Shown piece by piece: positions 7,483 through 12,830 of a DNA stretch of 12,830 nt. Source of the stretch: CAG-611 sp964487215. GTDB taxonomy: Bacteria > Bacillota_I > Bacilli_A > RF39 > UBA660. A program made the translations under genes and the position numbers. The number at the start of each line of letters is the position of its first letter. Position 1 is the first letter of the stretch. The stretch spans positions 1 through 12,830 of the forward strand of contig CAZAPU010000020.1 in the NCBI GenBank assembly GCA_964487215.1, given 5' to 3'. The notes under the pieces were generated by a model. It was not told the DNA's origin. It searched no databases and was given only the letters and a program-made list of their open reading frames with translations.

Positions 7483-8141
7483 AGTATTATGTAACCTTGT
7501 CCTCTCTTTGTTAATATTGTATTATCATATCCAATTTCTTCTAATTTAGTTCTTAATCTATTTATATTTACTGTTAAGGTATTATCATCAATAAATTCAT
7601 TTGTATCCCATAAATAATTCATTAATTCGTCTCTAGTAACAATTTTACCCCTATTTTCTAGTAAATGATAAAATATTTTAAATTCATTTTTTGACAAATC
7701 TATCATATTATTATCTTTCATAATTATAAATTTTGATACATCTAAAACTAAATCTTTATAATTTAAGATTGTACTTTTATTCTTGCTTCTTTCTAATAAT
7801 CTAATAATTCTTGCTAACAATATTTGTGTATTATATGGCTTAGTAATAAAATCATCCGCACCATAATTAATGCTTATCAATTCATCTATTTCTGTATTTT
7901 TACTAGTTACCATTATTATTGGTGTAGTAAGATCTTTTCTTATTTCTTTTAACACAGTTTCACCATTTAAATAGGGAATGTTTATATCTAAAAGAATTAA
8001 ATCAACTGGATTCTGCTTTATAAAATCTATTGTATTAGAAAAATCTAATAGTTCAAGAACTTCATATCCATTATTATTTAAAAATGATTTTAATTCTTTT
8101 CTTAATTTTTCTTCATCTTCAATTACTAAAATCTTTTCCAT
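7479..8141 (-). CDS. BceR-like OmpR/PhoB-family response regulator
   Basis: A 220-residue regulator starting at the ATG at 8141, which follows AGAGGTG; longer in-frame starts would cross the promoter region. The receiver domain (1-115) has the acidic pair E8-D9, phospho-acceptor Asp52 in L-I-L-L-D-I-N, a Thr/Ser in M-V-T-S, and the conserved Lys in F-I-T-K-P-Y. The winged-helix Trans_reg_C domain (about 125-220) carries S-K-N-E-F-K-I, R-D-E-L-M-N-Y-L-W and the recognition-helix region T-V-N-I-N-R-L-R-T-K-L with a wing G-Q-G-Y. Its size and its partner (a BceS-type kinase) point to the BceR/GraR class. It should be phosphorylated by the kinase at 6473-7482 and activate the transporter promoter. 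If the kinase is really broken, activation would need another kinase. Confidence 0.93.
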   Translation of the reverse strand: MEKILVIEDEEKLRKELKSFLNNNGYEVLELLDFSNTIDFIKQNPVDLILLDINIPYLNGETVLKEIRKDLTTPIIMVTSKNTEIDELISINYGADDFITKPYNTQILLARIIRLLERSKNKSTILNYKDLVLDVSKFIIMKDNNMIDLSKNEFKIFYHLLENRGKIVTRDELMNYLWDTNEFIDDNTLTVNINRLRTKLEEIGYDNTILTKRGQGYIIL

Positions 8142-8172
8142 AATACACCTCTTAGTAACATTATTATAACAT

Positions 8173-8200
8173 AAAAGCAAGTTATAAAAAACTTGCTTTT
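8173..8200 (-). terminator. Intrinsic terminator of the LiaF-like gene
   Basis: AAAAGCAAGTT and AACTTGCTTTT are perfect 11-base arms with a 6-base loop, 3 bases after the LiaF-like stop. A TATAAT follows at 8168-8163 (minus strand), probably the -10 of the two-component operon, with only a T-rich weak -35 in the hairpin. The regulator may thus have its own weak promoter or live on read-through. Confidence 0.7.
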
Positions 8201-8203
8201 AAT

Positions 8204-8845
8204 TTATTTTAAATCTACTCCACCAAAAATACTAACATAATTTACTACAACAATTGGTCCTTCATTTTGAATTGCTTTATTTTCTAGTCCTCCAAAAATT
8301 GGAACTCCTGATGTTTTTACTTTTACATTATCAGGAAGTTTTATTTCAATTCCTCCAAATACTGTTACACAATCAATAACTACATCATTTTTTATTGTTG
8401 CTTTTCTTAGATCTAAATCTACTGCTCCAAATACTGCAACACAACTTGCTCCTCTAAAATCTGTAACTACTTTTTCTTCAGTTCCTGAAAATACTCCTAT
8501 ATATTCTGGTAATCCTTTTTCATTAGTTGAAACCTTATGTCTTGGTCTAAATATTAATGATAATCCAATTATTACTAATAATATTGGAATAAATGATTTA
8601 CCTACAACAGACCATTCAATATAATCTCTTGCAGCAAGTAATAATAATACTCCGATTGATATTCCTAAAAATGAAGATATCCATTCTTTTTTAAATAATC
8701 CATAAATACTTGGAATAATAATAAATAATGTCCACCATCCTGTAAAGAATATTTCAATATTCCAAAATTTCATTGAATTTCCAAAAAAGATTACTCCTAC
8801 GGCAATTAAAATAATTCCCCAAAAGATTGAATTTAATTTTTTCAT
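8204..8845 (-). CDS. LiaF-like membrane protein
   Basis: A 213-residue protein: four hydrophobic helices (about 6-22, 29-50, 54-72 and 84-99), a short R-P-R-H linker and a soluble C-terminal domain with four repeats of a beta strand pattern: V-A-V-F-G-A-V-D-L at 136-144, V-T-V-F-G-G-I-E-I at 160-168, V-P-I-F-G-G-L at 181-187 and V-S-I-F-G-G-V-D-L at 204-212. This is the DUF5668-type membrane domain plus the LiaF C-terminal beta-helix. LiaF proteins sit in the membrane and restrain LiaRS-type envelope-stress kinases. The start is the ATG at 8845 after GGAGG; the frame upstream has no ribosome binding site. It precedes a BceRS-type pair rather than LiaRS, so a role in tuning this kinase is possible but unproven. 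Confidence 0.8.
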   Translation of the reverse strand: MKKLNSIFWGIILIAVGVIFFGNSMKFWNIEIFFTGWWTLFIIIPSIYGLFKKEWISSFLGISIGVLLLLAARDYIEWSVVGKSFIPILLVIIGLSLIFRPRHKVSTNEKGLPEYIGVFSGTEEKVVTDFRGASCVAVFGAVDLDLRKATIKNDVVIDCVTVFGGIEIKLPDNVKVKTSGVPIFGGLENKAIQNEGPIVVVNYVSIFGGVDLK

Positions 8846-8864
8846 ATAATTTCCTCCGCTATTA

Positions 8865-8893
8865 ATTATAAATAAAATGATGCAAAAAGGCAA
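8865..8893 (-). promoter_or_regulatory. Sigma-A promoter of the LiaF-like gene
   Basis: Minus-strand TTGCCT (8893-8888), 17 bases, perfect TATAAT (8870-8865), 20 bases upstream of the start codon. It lies in the short gap after the GNAT gene, which has no terminator, so read-through from that gene is also possible. Confidence 0.55.
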
Positions 8894-8906
8894 TAAAAAG
8901 GTATAA

Positions 8907-9464
8907 TTATTTACATTTTGATTTATATAATCTCATAAATTCTTTCTTTGACATTATTGTTTTAATCTCTTTTATATCTTTATTTATTCTTGAATAATGT
9001 TCAATTTCAAAATTAAAATAATTGAATCCTATTTTATTAGACAAAGCACATGATTTTACATTTTCTTCAGCATAACCATATATAATATTATCAATATCTT
9101 CATTATTAAATATATAATTCATTGATGAAATAATTGCTTCTGTCATATAGCCTTTTTGCCAATAATCAGGATGCATATTACATGATATTTCAAGTGAATT
9201 ATACTCTTTATTATATCTATCATAAACAAGGTTACCTATTGGATACATTGTATCCTTTAAATAAATAATAAAATCAATGACCTTATCTTCTTCTAAAGCA
9301 TAAGTTTCATATCCTCTTATTTCTTCAGGATTCTTCTTAACATATTCAAATTCTCCATTTATGTTCCTAAGTTTAGTCATATCATATTCATAAACCTTAA
9401 CATAATCATCGTATGTTCCTCTTTTTAAAACTAATCTTTCAGTTTTAAGTGTTGGAGTTTTCAT
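8907..9464 (-). CDS. GNAT family N-acetyltransferase (RimJ/RimL type)
   Basis: A 185-residue protein with the Acetyltransf_3 layout: it opens with T-L-K-T-E-R-L-V-L-K-R (5-15), has the strand Y-P-I-G-N-L-V-Y (74-81) and the acetyl-CoA pyrophosphate loop Y-W-Q-K-G-Y-M-T-E-A at 101-110, and ends with the N-x-x-S-C-A-L-S-N-K-I-G-F motif usual for motif B. The relatives acetylate ribosomal protein N-termini, antibiotics, amino acids or polyamines; the substrate here cannot be told. GAGGTG precedes the ATG. It is transcribed toward the LiaF-like gene; whether it shares a function with the envelope-stress block is unclear. Confidence 0.88.
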   Translation of the reverse strand: MKTPTLKTERLVLKRGTYDDYVKVYEYDMTKLRNINGEFEYVKKNPEEIRGYETYALEEDKVIDFIIYLKDTMYPIGNLVYDRYNKEYNSLEISCNMHPDYWQKGYMTEAIISSMNYIFNNEDIDNIIYGYAEENVKSCALSNKIGFNYFNFEIEHYSRINKDIKEIKTIMSKKEFMRLYKSKCK

Positions 9465-9497
9465 ATAATCACCTCATAGTGAATATATCATGAATTG

Positions 9498-9525
9498 TTA
9501 TATAAATAAATAATTATTTATATAA
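9498..9525. repeat. 28-base all-AT perfect palindrome
   Basis: TTATATAAATAA and TTATTTATATAA are perfect 12-base arms with a 4-base loop, without a single G or C. It lies between the tRNA-His terminator and the GNAT start, where it may form part of the GNAT promoter (a TATATT -10 candidate is nearby, with poor -35). With no GC it is unlikely to be a good terminator. Confidence 0.5.
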
Positions 9526-9593
9526 AAAATGACCTATTTAGTTAGAAAAAGTACATTTTATTATGTGTTTTTTCTAACTATTAAGATCATTTT
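9526..9593 (-). terminator. Terminator of tRNA-His, long stem
   Basis: Starting 11 bases after the tRNA CCA on the minus strand, AAAATGATCT...TAGTTAGAAAAA pairs with TTTTTCTAACTA...AGGTCATTTT, an interrupted stem of about 25 pairs with a small AT loop, followed by TTTTTTATA. The plus strand is also hairpin-forming with a T-rich end, so it could work both ways. Confidence 0.65.
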
Positions 9594-9603
9594 ATTTTTA
9601 AAA

Positions 9604-9680
9604 TGGGGCGATATATGAGGATCGAACTCATGAATACTAGTTCCACAGACTAGCGTGTTAACCACTTCACCAATATCGCC
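9604..9680 (-). tRNA. tRNA-His (anticodon GUG)
   Basis: The minus strand folds as a full cloverleaf of 77 bases. The acceptor GCGATAT pairs with ATATCGC; an extra G at position -1 pairs with C73, the identity element of histidine tRNA. The D arm is GTG...CAC, the anticodon arm CTAGT/ACTAG with loop CTGTGGA (anticodon GTG), and the T arm ATGAG/CTCAT with loop TTCGATC. The 3' CCA is encoded in the DNA. It is followed by its own terminator. Confidence 0.97.
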
Positions 9681-9698
9681 ATAAATAATTACTTTTAT

Positions 9699-9727
9699 AT
9701 GTTAACATTTTTTTGTTATTTTAGCAA
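9699..9727 (-). promoter_or_regulatory. Promoter of tRNA-His
   Basis: Minus-strand TTGCTA (9727-9722), 17 bases, TAACAT (9704-9699) with a TG one base before it (extended -10), 18 bases upstream of the tRNA 5' end. The hexamers and spacer resemble the promoter proposed at 180-208. It lies back to back with the cotJ promoter. Confidence 0.5.
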
Positions 9728-9754
9728 CATTTTTTATTAAAATAGTCATTATCC

Positions 9755-9762
9755 CATACACT
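9755..9762 (+). promoter_or_regulatory. SigE-type -10 of the cotJ operon
   Basis: CATACACT matches the mother-cell sigma-E -10 consensus (CATACAMT) fully, 39 bases upstream of the first start codon. The -35 is weaker: TTTTATT 16 bases upstream is the best fit. In Bacillus subtilis the cotJ operon is sigma-E-dependent, so the match makes biological sense. An ACTATG-TT-CATAGT inverted repeat lies just downstream (9768-9781). Confidence 0.6.
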
Positions 9763-9801
9763 TTTTTACTATGTTCATAGTATAAATCAGGAGGAATTTT
9801 T

Positions 9802-10242
9802 ATGATGAACAACTATGATCAATATTATGATTATCGAAATAATATGAGCGATATTAACAAAATCAATCAAACTAGCCAATCTGCCAATAATAATTTAGTA
9901 GAACCATATACTGCTTTTATTAGAGGAAATTTGTTTAAAAATTTATATGATGAATACAAAAATTACAAACCTGCAGAATTAAATCCTACAAACGAGCAAG
10001 AACAAATGCTTTTATTAGTTCAAATGTATACTTTTTGTGCTCATGAATTAACATTATATTTAGACAATTATCCAAATGATAGCAATGCAATAAAATTAAG
10101 AGAAGAATATAATATGGCTGCAAGAAATGCTACTACTCAATATGAGGTAAAATATGGTCCTTTAAACCTATCAAGTAATACCTTAAGTGTTACACCTTGG
10201 GCTTGGGATACAAAAAAATGGCCATGGGAGGGGAATTACTAA
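9802..10242 (+). CDS. CotJA-CotJB fused spore coat protein
   Basis: A 146-residue protein. Residues 1-31 are polar, rich in Asn, Tyr and Gln. Residues 33-60 (V-E-P-Y-T-A-F-I-R-G-N-L-F-K-N-L-Y...) resemble the CotJA core, where a proline/tyrosine stretch is followed by R-G-T-L-(F/W)-x-x-L-Y. Residues 64-146 are CotJB: helices L-L-L-V-Q-M-Y-T-F-C-A-H-E-L-T-L-Y-L-D and A-A-R-N-A-T-T-Q-Y-E-V-K-Y-G-P-L, then the tryptophan-rich tail P-W-A-W-D-T-K-K-W-P-W-E. In Bacillus subtilis CotJA (about 80) and CotJB (about 87) are separate; here one reading frame covers both, with no stop or start between. AGGAGG at 9789-9794 serves the ATG at 9802 or 9805. It should assemble with CotJC in the inner spore coat. 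The stop overlaps the cotJC start (TAATG). Confidence 0.8.
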   Translation: MMNNYDQYYDYRNNMSDINKINQTSQSANNNLVEPYTAFIRGNLFKNLYDEYKNYKPAELNPTNEQEQMLLLVQMYTFCAHELTLYLDNYPNDSNAIKLREEYNMAARNATTQYEVKYGPLNLSSNTLSVTPWAWDTKKWPWEGNY

Positions 10243-10814
10243 TGTGGAAATATGAAAAAACTTTACAATACCCTATTAATATCAAAAAAAAGGACTTAAG
10301 AATGGCAAAGGCTATTATTACACAATATGGGGGAGCTAATGGAGAGCTTGCTGCTGCACTTCGTTATTTAAATCAGAGATATACTATGCCAGATGCTAAA
10401 GGTAAAGCACTTCTCACTGATATTGGTACTGAAGAACTTGGACATGTTGAAATGATTTGTTCAATGTTATATCAACTTATGAAAGATGCTACTATTGATG
10501 AATTAAAGGCTGCCGGACTTGATGCTCACTATGCTGAACACAATAAAGCACTATATCCAACAGATGCAAATGGAGTACCATTTACAGTAGCATATTTTGC
10601 AACTACTGGAGATCCAGTTGCTGATTTAGCGGAAGATATGGCAGCTGAAGAAAAAGCAAGAGCTGTGTATGAAAATATTATTAATTTAACTAATGATCCT
10701 GATATTATTGGTCCATTATTATTTTTAAGACAAAGAGAAATTATTCACTATAATAGATTTAAAGAATTATATGAAGAATATATTGCTAAGGGATATGATC
10801 AAAAAAAGAATTAA
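10242..10814 (+). CDS. cotJC: CotJC, manganese-catalase-like spore coat protein
   Basis: A 190-residue four-helix protein (Bacillus subtilis CotJC is 189), M-W-K-Y-E-K at the start. The dimanganese ligands of Mn catalases appear in place: Glu35 (G-A-N-G-E-L), Glu65 and His68 (T-E-E-L-G-H-V-E), Glu136 in A-A-E-E-K-A-R-A and His169 (E-I-I-H-Y-N-R-F). The family degrades hydrogen peroxide; in the coat it may protect spores or assist assembly with CotJA/CotJB. The start is the ATG at 10242 with GGGAGGGG 8 bases upstream; the frame can be extended to 10197, but that would overlap the CotJB tail without a site. Genes overlap by one base, suggesting coupled translation. Higher GC here than in the membrane genes is usual for conserved enzymes. 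Confidence 0.93.
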   Translation: MWKYEKTLQYPINIKKKDLRMAKAIITQYGGANGELAAALRYLNQRYTMPDAKGKALLTDIGTEELGHVEMICSMLYQLMKDATIDELKAAGLDAHYAEHNKALYPTDANGVPFTVAYFATTGDPVADLAEDMAAEEKARAVYENIINLTNDPDIIGPLLFLRQREIIHYNRFKELYEEYIAKGYDQKKN

Positions 10815-10818
10815 TACT

Positions 10819-10850
10819 AAAAAAGCCAAGGTTATTTCCCTGACTTTTTT
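10819..10850. terminator. Bidirectional terminator between cotJC and the small membrane protein
   Basis: AAAAAAGCCAAGG and CCCTGACTTTTTT pair with two mismatches around a 6-base loop, with A-runs and T-runs at both sides, so it can end transcription from either direction. The TAA stop of the minus-strand gene (10834-10832) lies in the loop. Confidence 0.75.
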
Positions 10851-11227
10851 GTTTTTAATATCATTATATTTATTATCATAATTCCAATAATTACTAAACT
10901 AATGGTAATATAATTAATAATATAAAAAGTTTTATTTACTTCTAAACCTAAATTATTTATATAATTTATTGATATTGAATATATGTAAACATATAAAATT
11001 ATTCCCAATATATTATTAATAATATTATTGTTTAAAATTTCATTCTTACACATATAACAAACAAATGAAAATAAAGTATAAATTATCACTAATATTAAAG
11101 CTACTATCCCAATAAAACCCATTGATTGAAAATTAGAAACTAAATTTATACATCCCGCTAAGAATAATATAAATAGAATATTCTTAATCCTATATAGTAG
11201 GTTTGTATAATTAAATTTATTCTTCAT
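10832..11227 (-). CDS. Small four-helix membrane protein, unknown function
   Basis: A 131-residue protein that I do not recognise. It shows four hydrophobic helices (about 14-33, 36-59, 68-90 and 99-125), short loops, a basic start (M-K-N-K) and a basic end (K-T-K-K-S-G-K), so both ends are probably cytoplasmic. It has Cys at about 26, 57 and 60. It is rich in Ile and Asn, as expected for this base composition. The start at 11227 overlaps the upstream AAA+ gene by 11 bases and has only a weak purine-rich site, so translation may be coupled to the ATPase. A partnership with the ATPase is suggested only by this arrangement. Confidence 0.6.
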   Translation of the reverse strand: MKNKFNYTNLLYRIKNILFILFLAGCINLVSNFQSMGFIGIVALILVIIYTLFSFVCYMCKNEILNNNIINNILGIILYVYIYSISINYINNLGLEVNKTFYIINYITISLVIIGIMIINIMILKTKKSGK

Positions 11228-12152
11228 TTTGTCTTCTCAAAAAATCTTTTCTTAATTCTTCTTCTTGATCAAATAAATCTTTAAATTCTTTTCTTAGTTG
11301 TTCTACACCTTTTTTAATTATATCAGGATATATAGCTCTTGAATTTAATACTGCTTTTTCAATATGTTCTATAGTCACTATTTGTTTATTTTCAAAAACT
11401 GCTTCTGAAAAAGCACTCGCTAACATTGTTAGTGGCACATCTGGATATCTACCTGCTGTTTCATACACTCTATTATATTCTTTTGTTAAATCTACTATAA
11501 AAGACATTATTTTTTCTTGAAGAAATGGAGTATAAGCCATCTTAGCACCTGTATTTTTTTCTATTTTTGGTAAAGTACCAACTAAAATTCTTATAGTATG
11601 TTCTCTACTAGGTTCTAAAATTTCAATTTTTTGAAATCTTCTAGTAAAAGCTTTATCTCTTAAAATATATCTTTCATATTCTTCCGTTGTAGTAGCTCCA
11701 ATTACTTTTATATCTCCACGACCTAATCCAGTTTTAAACATATTAGCAAAATCTAAAGAACTTTCACTTGTTGAATTTATTAAAGTATGAATTTCATCTA
11801 TAAATAGAATAAATTTCTCTTTTTGCTTAATTTCATCTACTAAAGTTTGAACTCTAGTATCACCTGTTTCTTTAACTGTGCCAACTAAAGCTTGAGTATC
11901 TATTTTGACAATAGTATAACCTTTTAATGCATCTGGTACTTCATCTTTTTCAATTAAATATGCTAATCCTTCGACAATTGCAGTTTTACCAATACCTGGT
12001 TTTCCTGTAAGTATTGCAGATTTATCAGGAGTCAAAAGAATTAATATTAAATCTTTTATTTCTTCGTCTCTACCAATAGCAGGATTAGTAATATAATTTT
12101 TTTCAGTGAAATTATCACCATATCTTTCTATAATACTAAACTTTTCTTCCAT
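11217..12152 (-). CDS. ClpA/ClpB-D1-like single-domain AAA+ ATPase
   Basis: A 311-residue protein with one AAA+ module resembling domain 1 of ClpA/ClpB, but lacking the Clp N-domain, the coiled middle domain and domain 2 (ClpB has about 860 residues). Features: P-A-I-G-R-D-E-E-I (24-32), Walker A GKPGIGKT (50-57), Walker B F-I-L-F-I-D-E (114-120), sensor 1 I-G-A-T-T-T-E-E-Y, arginine-finger region A-F-T-R-R-F-Q, and a charged helical tail. Where Clp proteins carry the aromatic pore loop (K-Y-R-G-E-F-E), this one reads V-K-E-T-G-D-T-R (93-100): the threading Tyr is absent. It is therefore likely an ATPase remodeller or scaffold rather than a normal unfoldase, an inference. The start at 12152 has GGAGG 6 bases upstream; the ATG at 12164 overlaps that site and is less likely. 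Confidence 0.8.
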   Translation of the reverse strand: MEEKFSIIERYGDNFTEKNYITNPAIGRDEEIKDLILILLTPDKSAILTGKPGIGKTAIVEGLAYLIEKDEVPDALKGYTIVKIDTQALVGTVKETGDTRVQTLVDEIKQKEKFILFIDEIHTLINSTSESSLDFANMFKTGLGRGDIKVIGATTTEEYERYILRDKAFTRRFQKIEILEPSREHTIRILVGTLPKIEKNTGAKMAYTPFLQEKIMSFIVDLTKEYNRVYETAGRYPDVPLTMLASAFSEAVFENKQIVTIEHIEKAVLNSRAIYPDIIKKGVEQLRKEFKDLFDQEEELRKDFLRRQNEE

Positions 12153-12178
12153 AATATCCTCCATATTTACCTATATTT

Positions 12179-12207
12179 AGTATAATTGATTATTGACATG
12201 ATTACAA
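12179..12207 (-). promoter_or_regulatory. Sigma-A promoter of the AAA+ operon
   Basis: Minus-strand TTGTAA (12207-12202), 17 bases, TATACT (12184-12179), 26 bases before the chosen ATG. The -35 is separated by 8 bases from the -35 of the divergent promoter, which has the same two hexamers and spacing. Confidence 0.65.
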
Positions 12208-12215
12208 TAATTTGT

Positions 12216-12244
12216 TTGTAAAATAAGTAAAATTATTATATACT
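12216..12244 (+). promoter_or_regulatory. Sigma-A promoter of the DUF6512-like gene
   Basis: TTGTAA (12216-12221), 17 bases, TATACT (12239-12244), 25 bases before the GTG start, with AGAGGTG in between. It is back to back with the AAA+ promoter. Confidence 0.65.
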
Positions 12245-12269
12245 ATTTATAGTAGAGAGGTGTTTTCTA

Positions 12270-12779
12270 GTGTATATATTTTTTATGATATTTGGTTTAT
12301 TATTTATATCTATATCTGCAACATTTATTAACTACATTTATGATATATTTTCAATTAATAAATTAACTAATTTTTTATCACCAATAGATAACAAAAGTAT
12401 TTGGAATAAAATTAATATTACTATTCTTCCAATATTAATTTGGTCTATTATTGAAATACCAGTTGTTGGAGATAATGGTAATTTTATATTTAGTGTTATA
12501 GTTAATATAATTATATCTTCTGCAATTATATACGAAATAAAATATAGTGCAATGGTGTTTTTTAACAAAGAAAATAATACTATTAATTTAATTTCTATAT
12601 ATGCAGCAACAATTCTTGGTCAAACAGTACAATTTATGATATTAAAAATGAAACCATTTTTTTATGGCAGCTATATTACAACCATTATTAGTATTTTATT
12701 ATTGTTAGCTTTTTATATTTTTATTACAATGAAACCACCTAAAACAGTATTTTTTAGAGGATATGAAAAAAAGGCCTAA
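12270..12779 (+). CDS. DUF6512-like membrane protein
   Basis: A 169-residue protein with five hydrophobic helices (about 2-22, 48-66, 72-92, 105-124 and 133-153). The segment L-S-P-I-D-N-K-S-I-W-N-K-I-N-I-T-I-L-P (about 36-54) fits the DUF6512 pattern V-N-E-S-x-W-E-H-L-K followed by a hydrophobic helix ending in I-I-E, and the end M-K-P-P-K-T-V-F-F matches its P-P-x-x-P-L-F tail loosely. The family has no known function. The start is GTG at 12270, 8 bases after AGAGGTG; no in-frame ATG nearby has a site. It is transcribed away from the AAA+ gene and is followed by its own terminator. Confidence 0.7.
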   Translation: MYIFFMIFGLLFISISATFINYIYDIFSINKLTNFLSPIDNKSIWNKINITILPILIWSIIEIPVVGDNGNFIFSVIVNIIISSAIIYEIKYSAMVFFNKENNTINLISIYAATILGQTVQFMILKMKPFFYGSYITTIISILLLLAFYIFITMKPPKTVFFRGYEKKA

Positions 12780-12793
12780 GAACTGATTTGAAG

Positions 12794-12830
12794 AAAATCT
12801 ACACGAAATAAAAAAATGTGTAGATTTTTT
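12794..12830 (+). terminator. Intrinsic terminator of the DUF6512-like gene
   Basis: AAAATCTACAC and GTGTAGATTTT are perfect 11-base arms around a 13-base A-rich loop, with a final T-run reaching the window edge, 14 bases after the stop codon. Confidence 0.8.

Noticed and set aside
10197..10241. Longer CotJC starting at 10197
   Set aside because: The extension only overlaps the CotJB tail in another frame; the ATG at 10242 has GGGAGGGG and gives the family length.
12338..12568. 76-residue minus-strand reading frame
   Set aside because: Antisense shadow inside the DUF6512-like gene, with no ribosome binding site or promoter.
1..12830. CRISPR array, insertion sequence or prophage
   Set aside because: No regularly spaced repeats, transposase, integrase or phage genes were seen; short repeats are explained by AT-richness and terminators.

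Overview
The window is about 12.8 kb of very AT-rich DNA, compact and organised in short operons, and reads as a low-GC Bacillota (Firmicutes) chromosome. TGA is used as a stop (the response regulator ends in an ATGA overlap with the kinase start), so the standard bacterial code applies rather than the Mollicutes code. Strong GGAGG-type ribosome binding sites, a cotJ spore-coat operon and a BceRS/BceAB-type module fit a spore-forming (or spore-gene-bearing) gut-type Bacilli, Erysipelotrichia or Clostridia lineage. I cannot name the genus.

Layout. Positions 1-151 (-) hold the start of a secreted protein with a SipW-dependent, TasA/camelysin-like signal peptide. Positions 229-1882 (-) are a three-gene operon: AbrB-type regulator, ABC ATPase and ABC-2 permease, with a palindromic putative operator just downstream of the -10. 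Positions 1971-8845 (-) are an envelope-stress and peptide-resistance block. In transcription order it contains a LiaF-like membrane protein, a BceR-type response regulator, a BceS-type intramembrane-sensing kinase that is frameshifted here, a large DUF6020-like multi-spanning membrane protein (possible GT-C enzyme), and a BceA ATPase with a BceB permease. A GNAT acetyltransferase (8907-9464) lies upstream on the same strand. Next come tRNA-His(GUG) on the minus strand and, divergently, the cotJ operon (9802-10814, +): a CotJA-CotJB fused protein and the CotJC manganese-catalase-like coat protein behind a SigE-like promoter. The right end has a ClpA/ClpB-D1-like single-domain AAA+ ATPase overlapping a small four-helix membrane protein (-), and a divergent DUF6512-like membrane protein (+).

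How it fits together. The regulator, kinase and transporter form a classical antimicrobial-peptide sensing and detoxification module: BceAB both senses and pumps or dislodges the peptide, BceS relays, and BceR activates the transporter promoter. The transporter has its own promoter, TTGTAA-17-TATAAA. Four bases upstream of that -35 lies TTACA-ATAA-TGTAA, a perfect match to the TNACA-N4-TGTAA operator reported for BceR-like regulators. The same bases form the hairpin of the upstream gene's terminator and contain its stop codon. The kinase frameshift can be undone exactly by a second copy of the 10-bp unit GATATAAATA, which suggests slippage between tandem repeats (switch, mutation or assembly collapse).

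There is no CRISPR array, insertion sequence, phage gene or rRNA. No gene-free stretch exceeds 300 bases except 9465-9801, which holds an AT palindrome, a terminator, the tRNA and two promoters.
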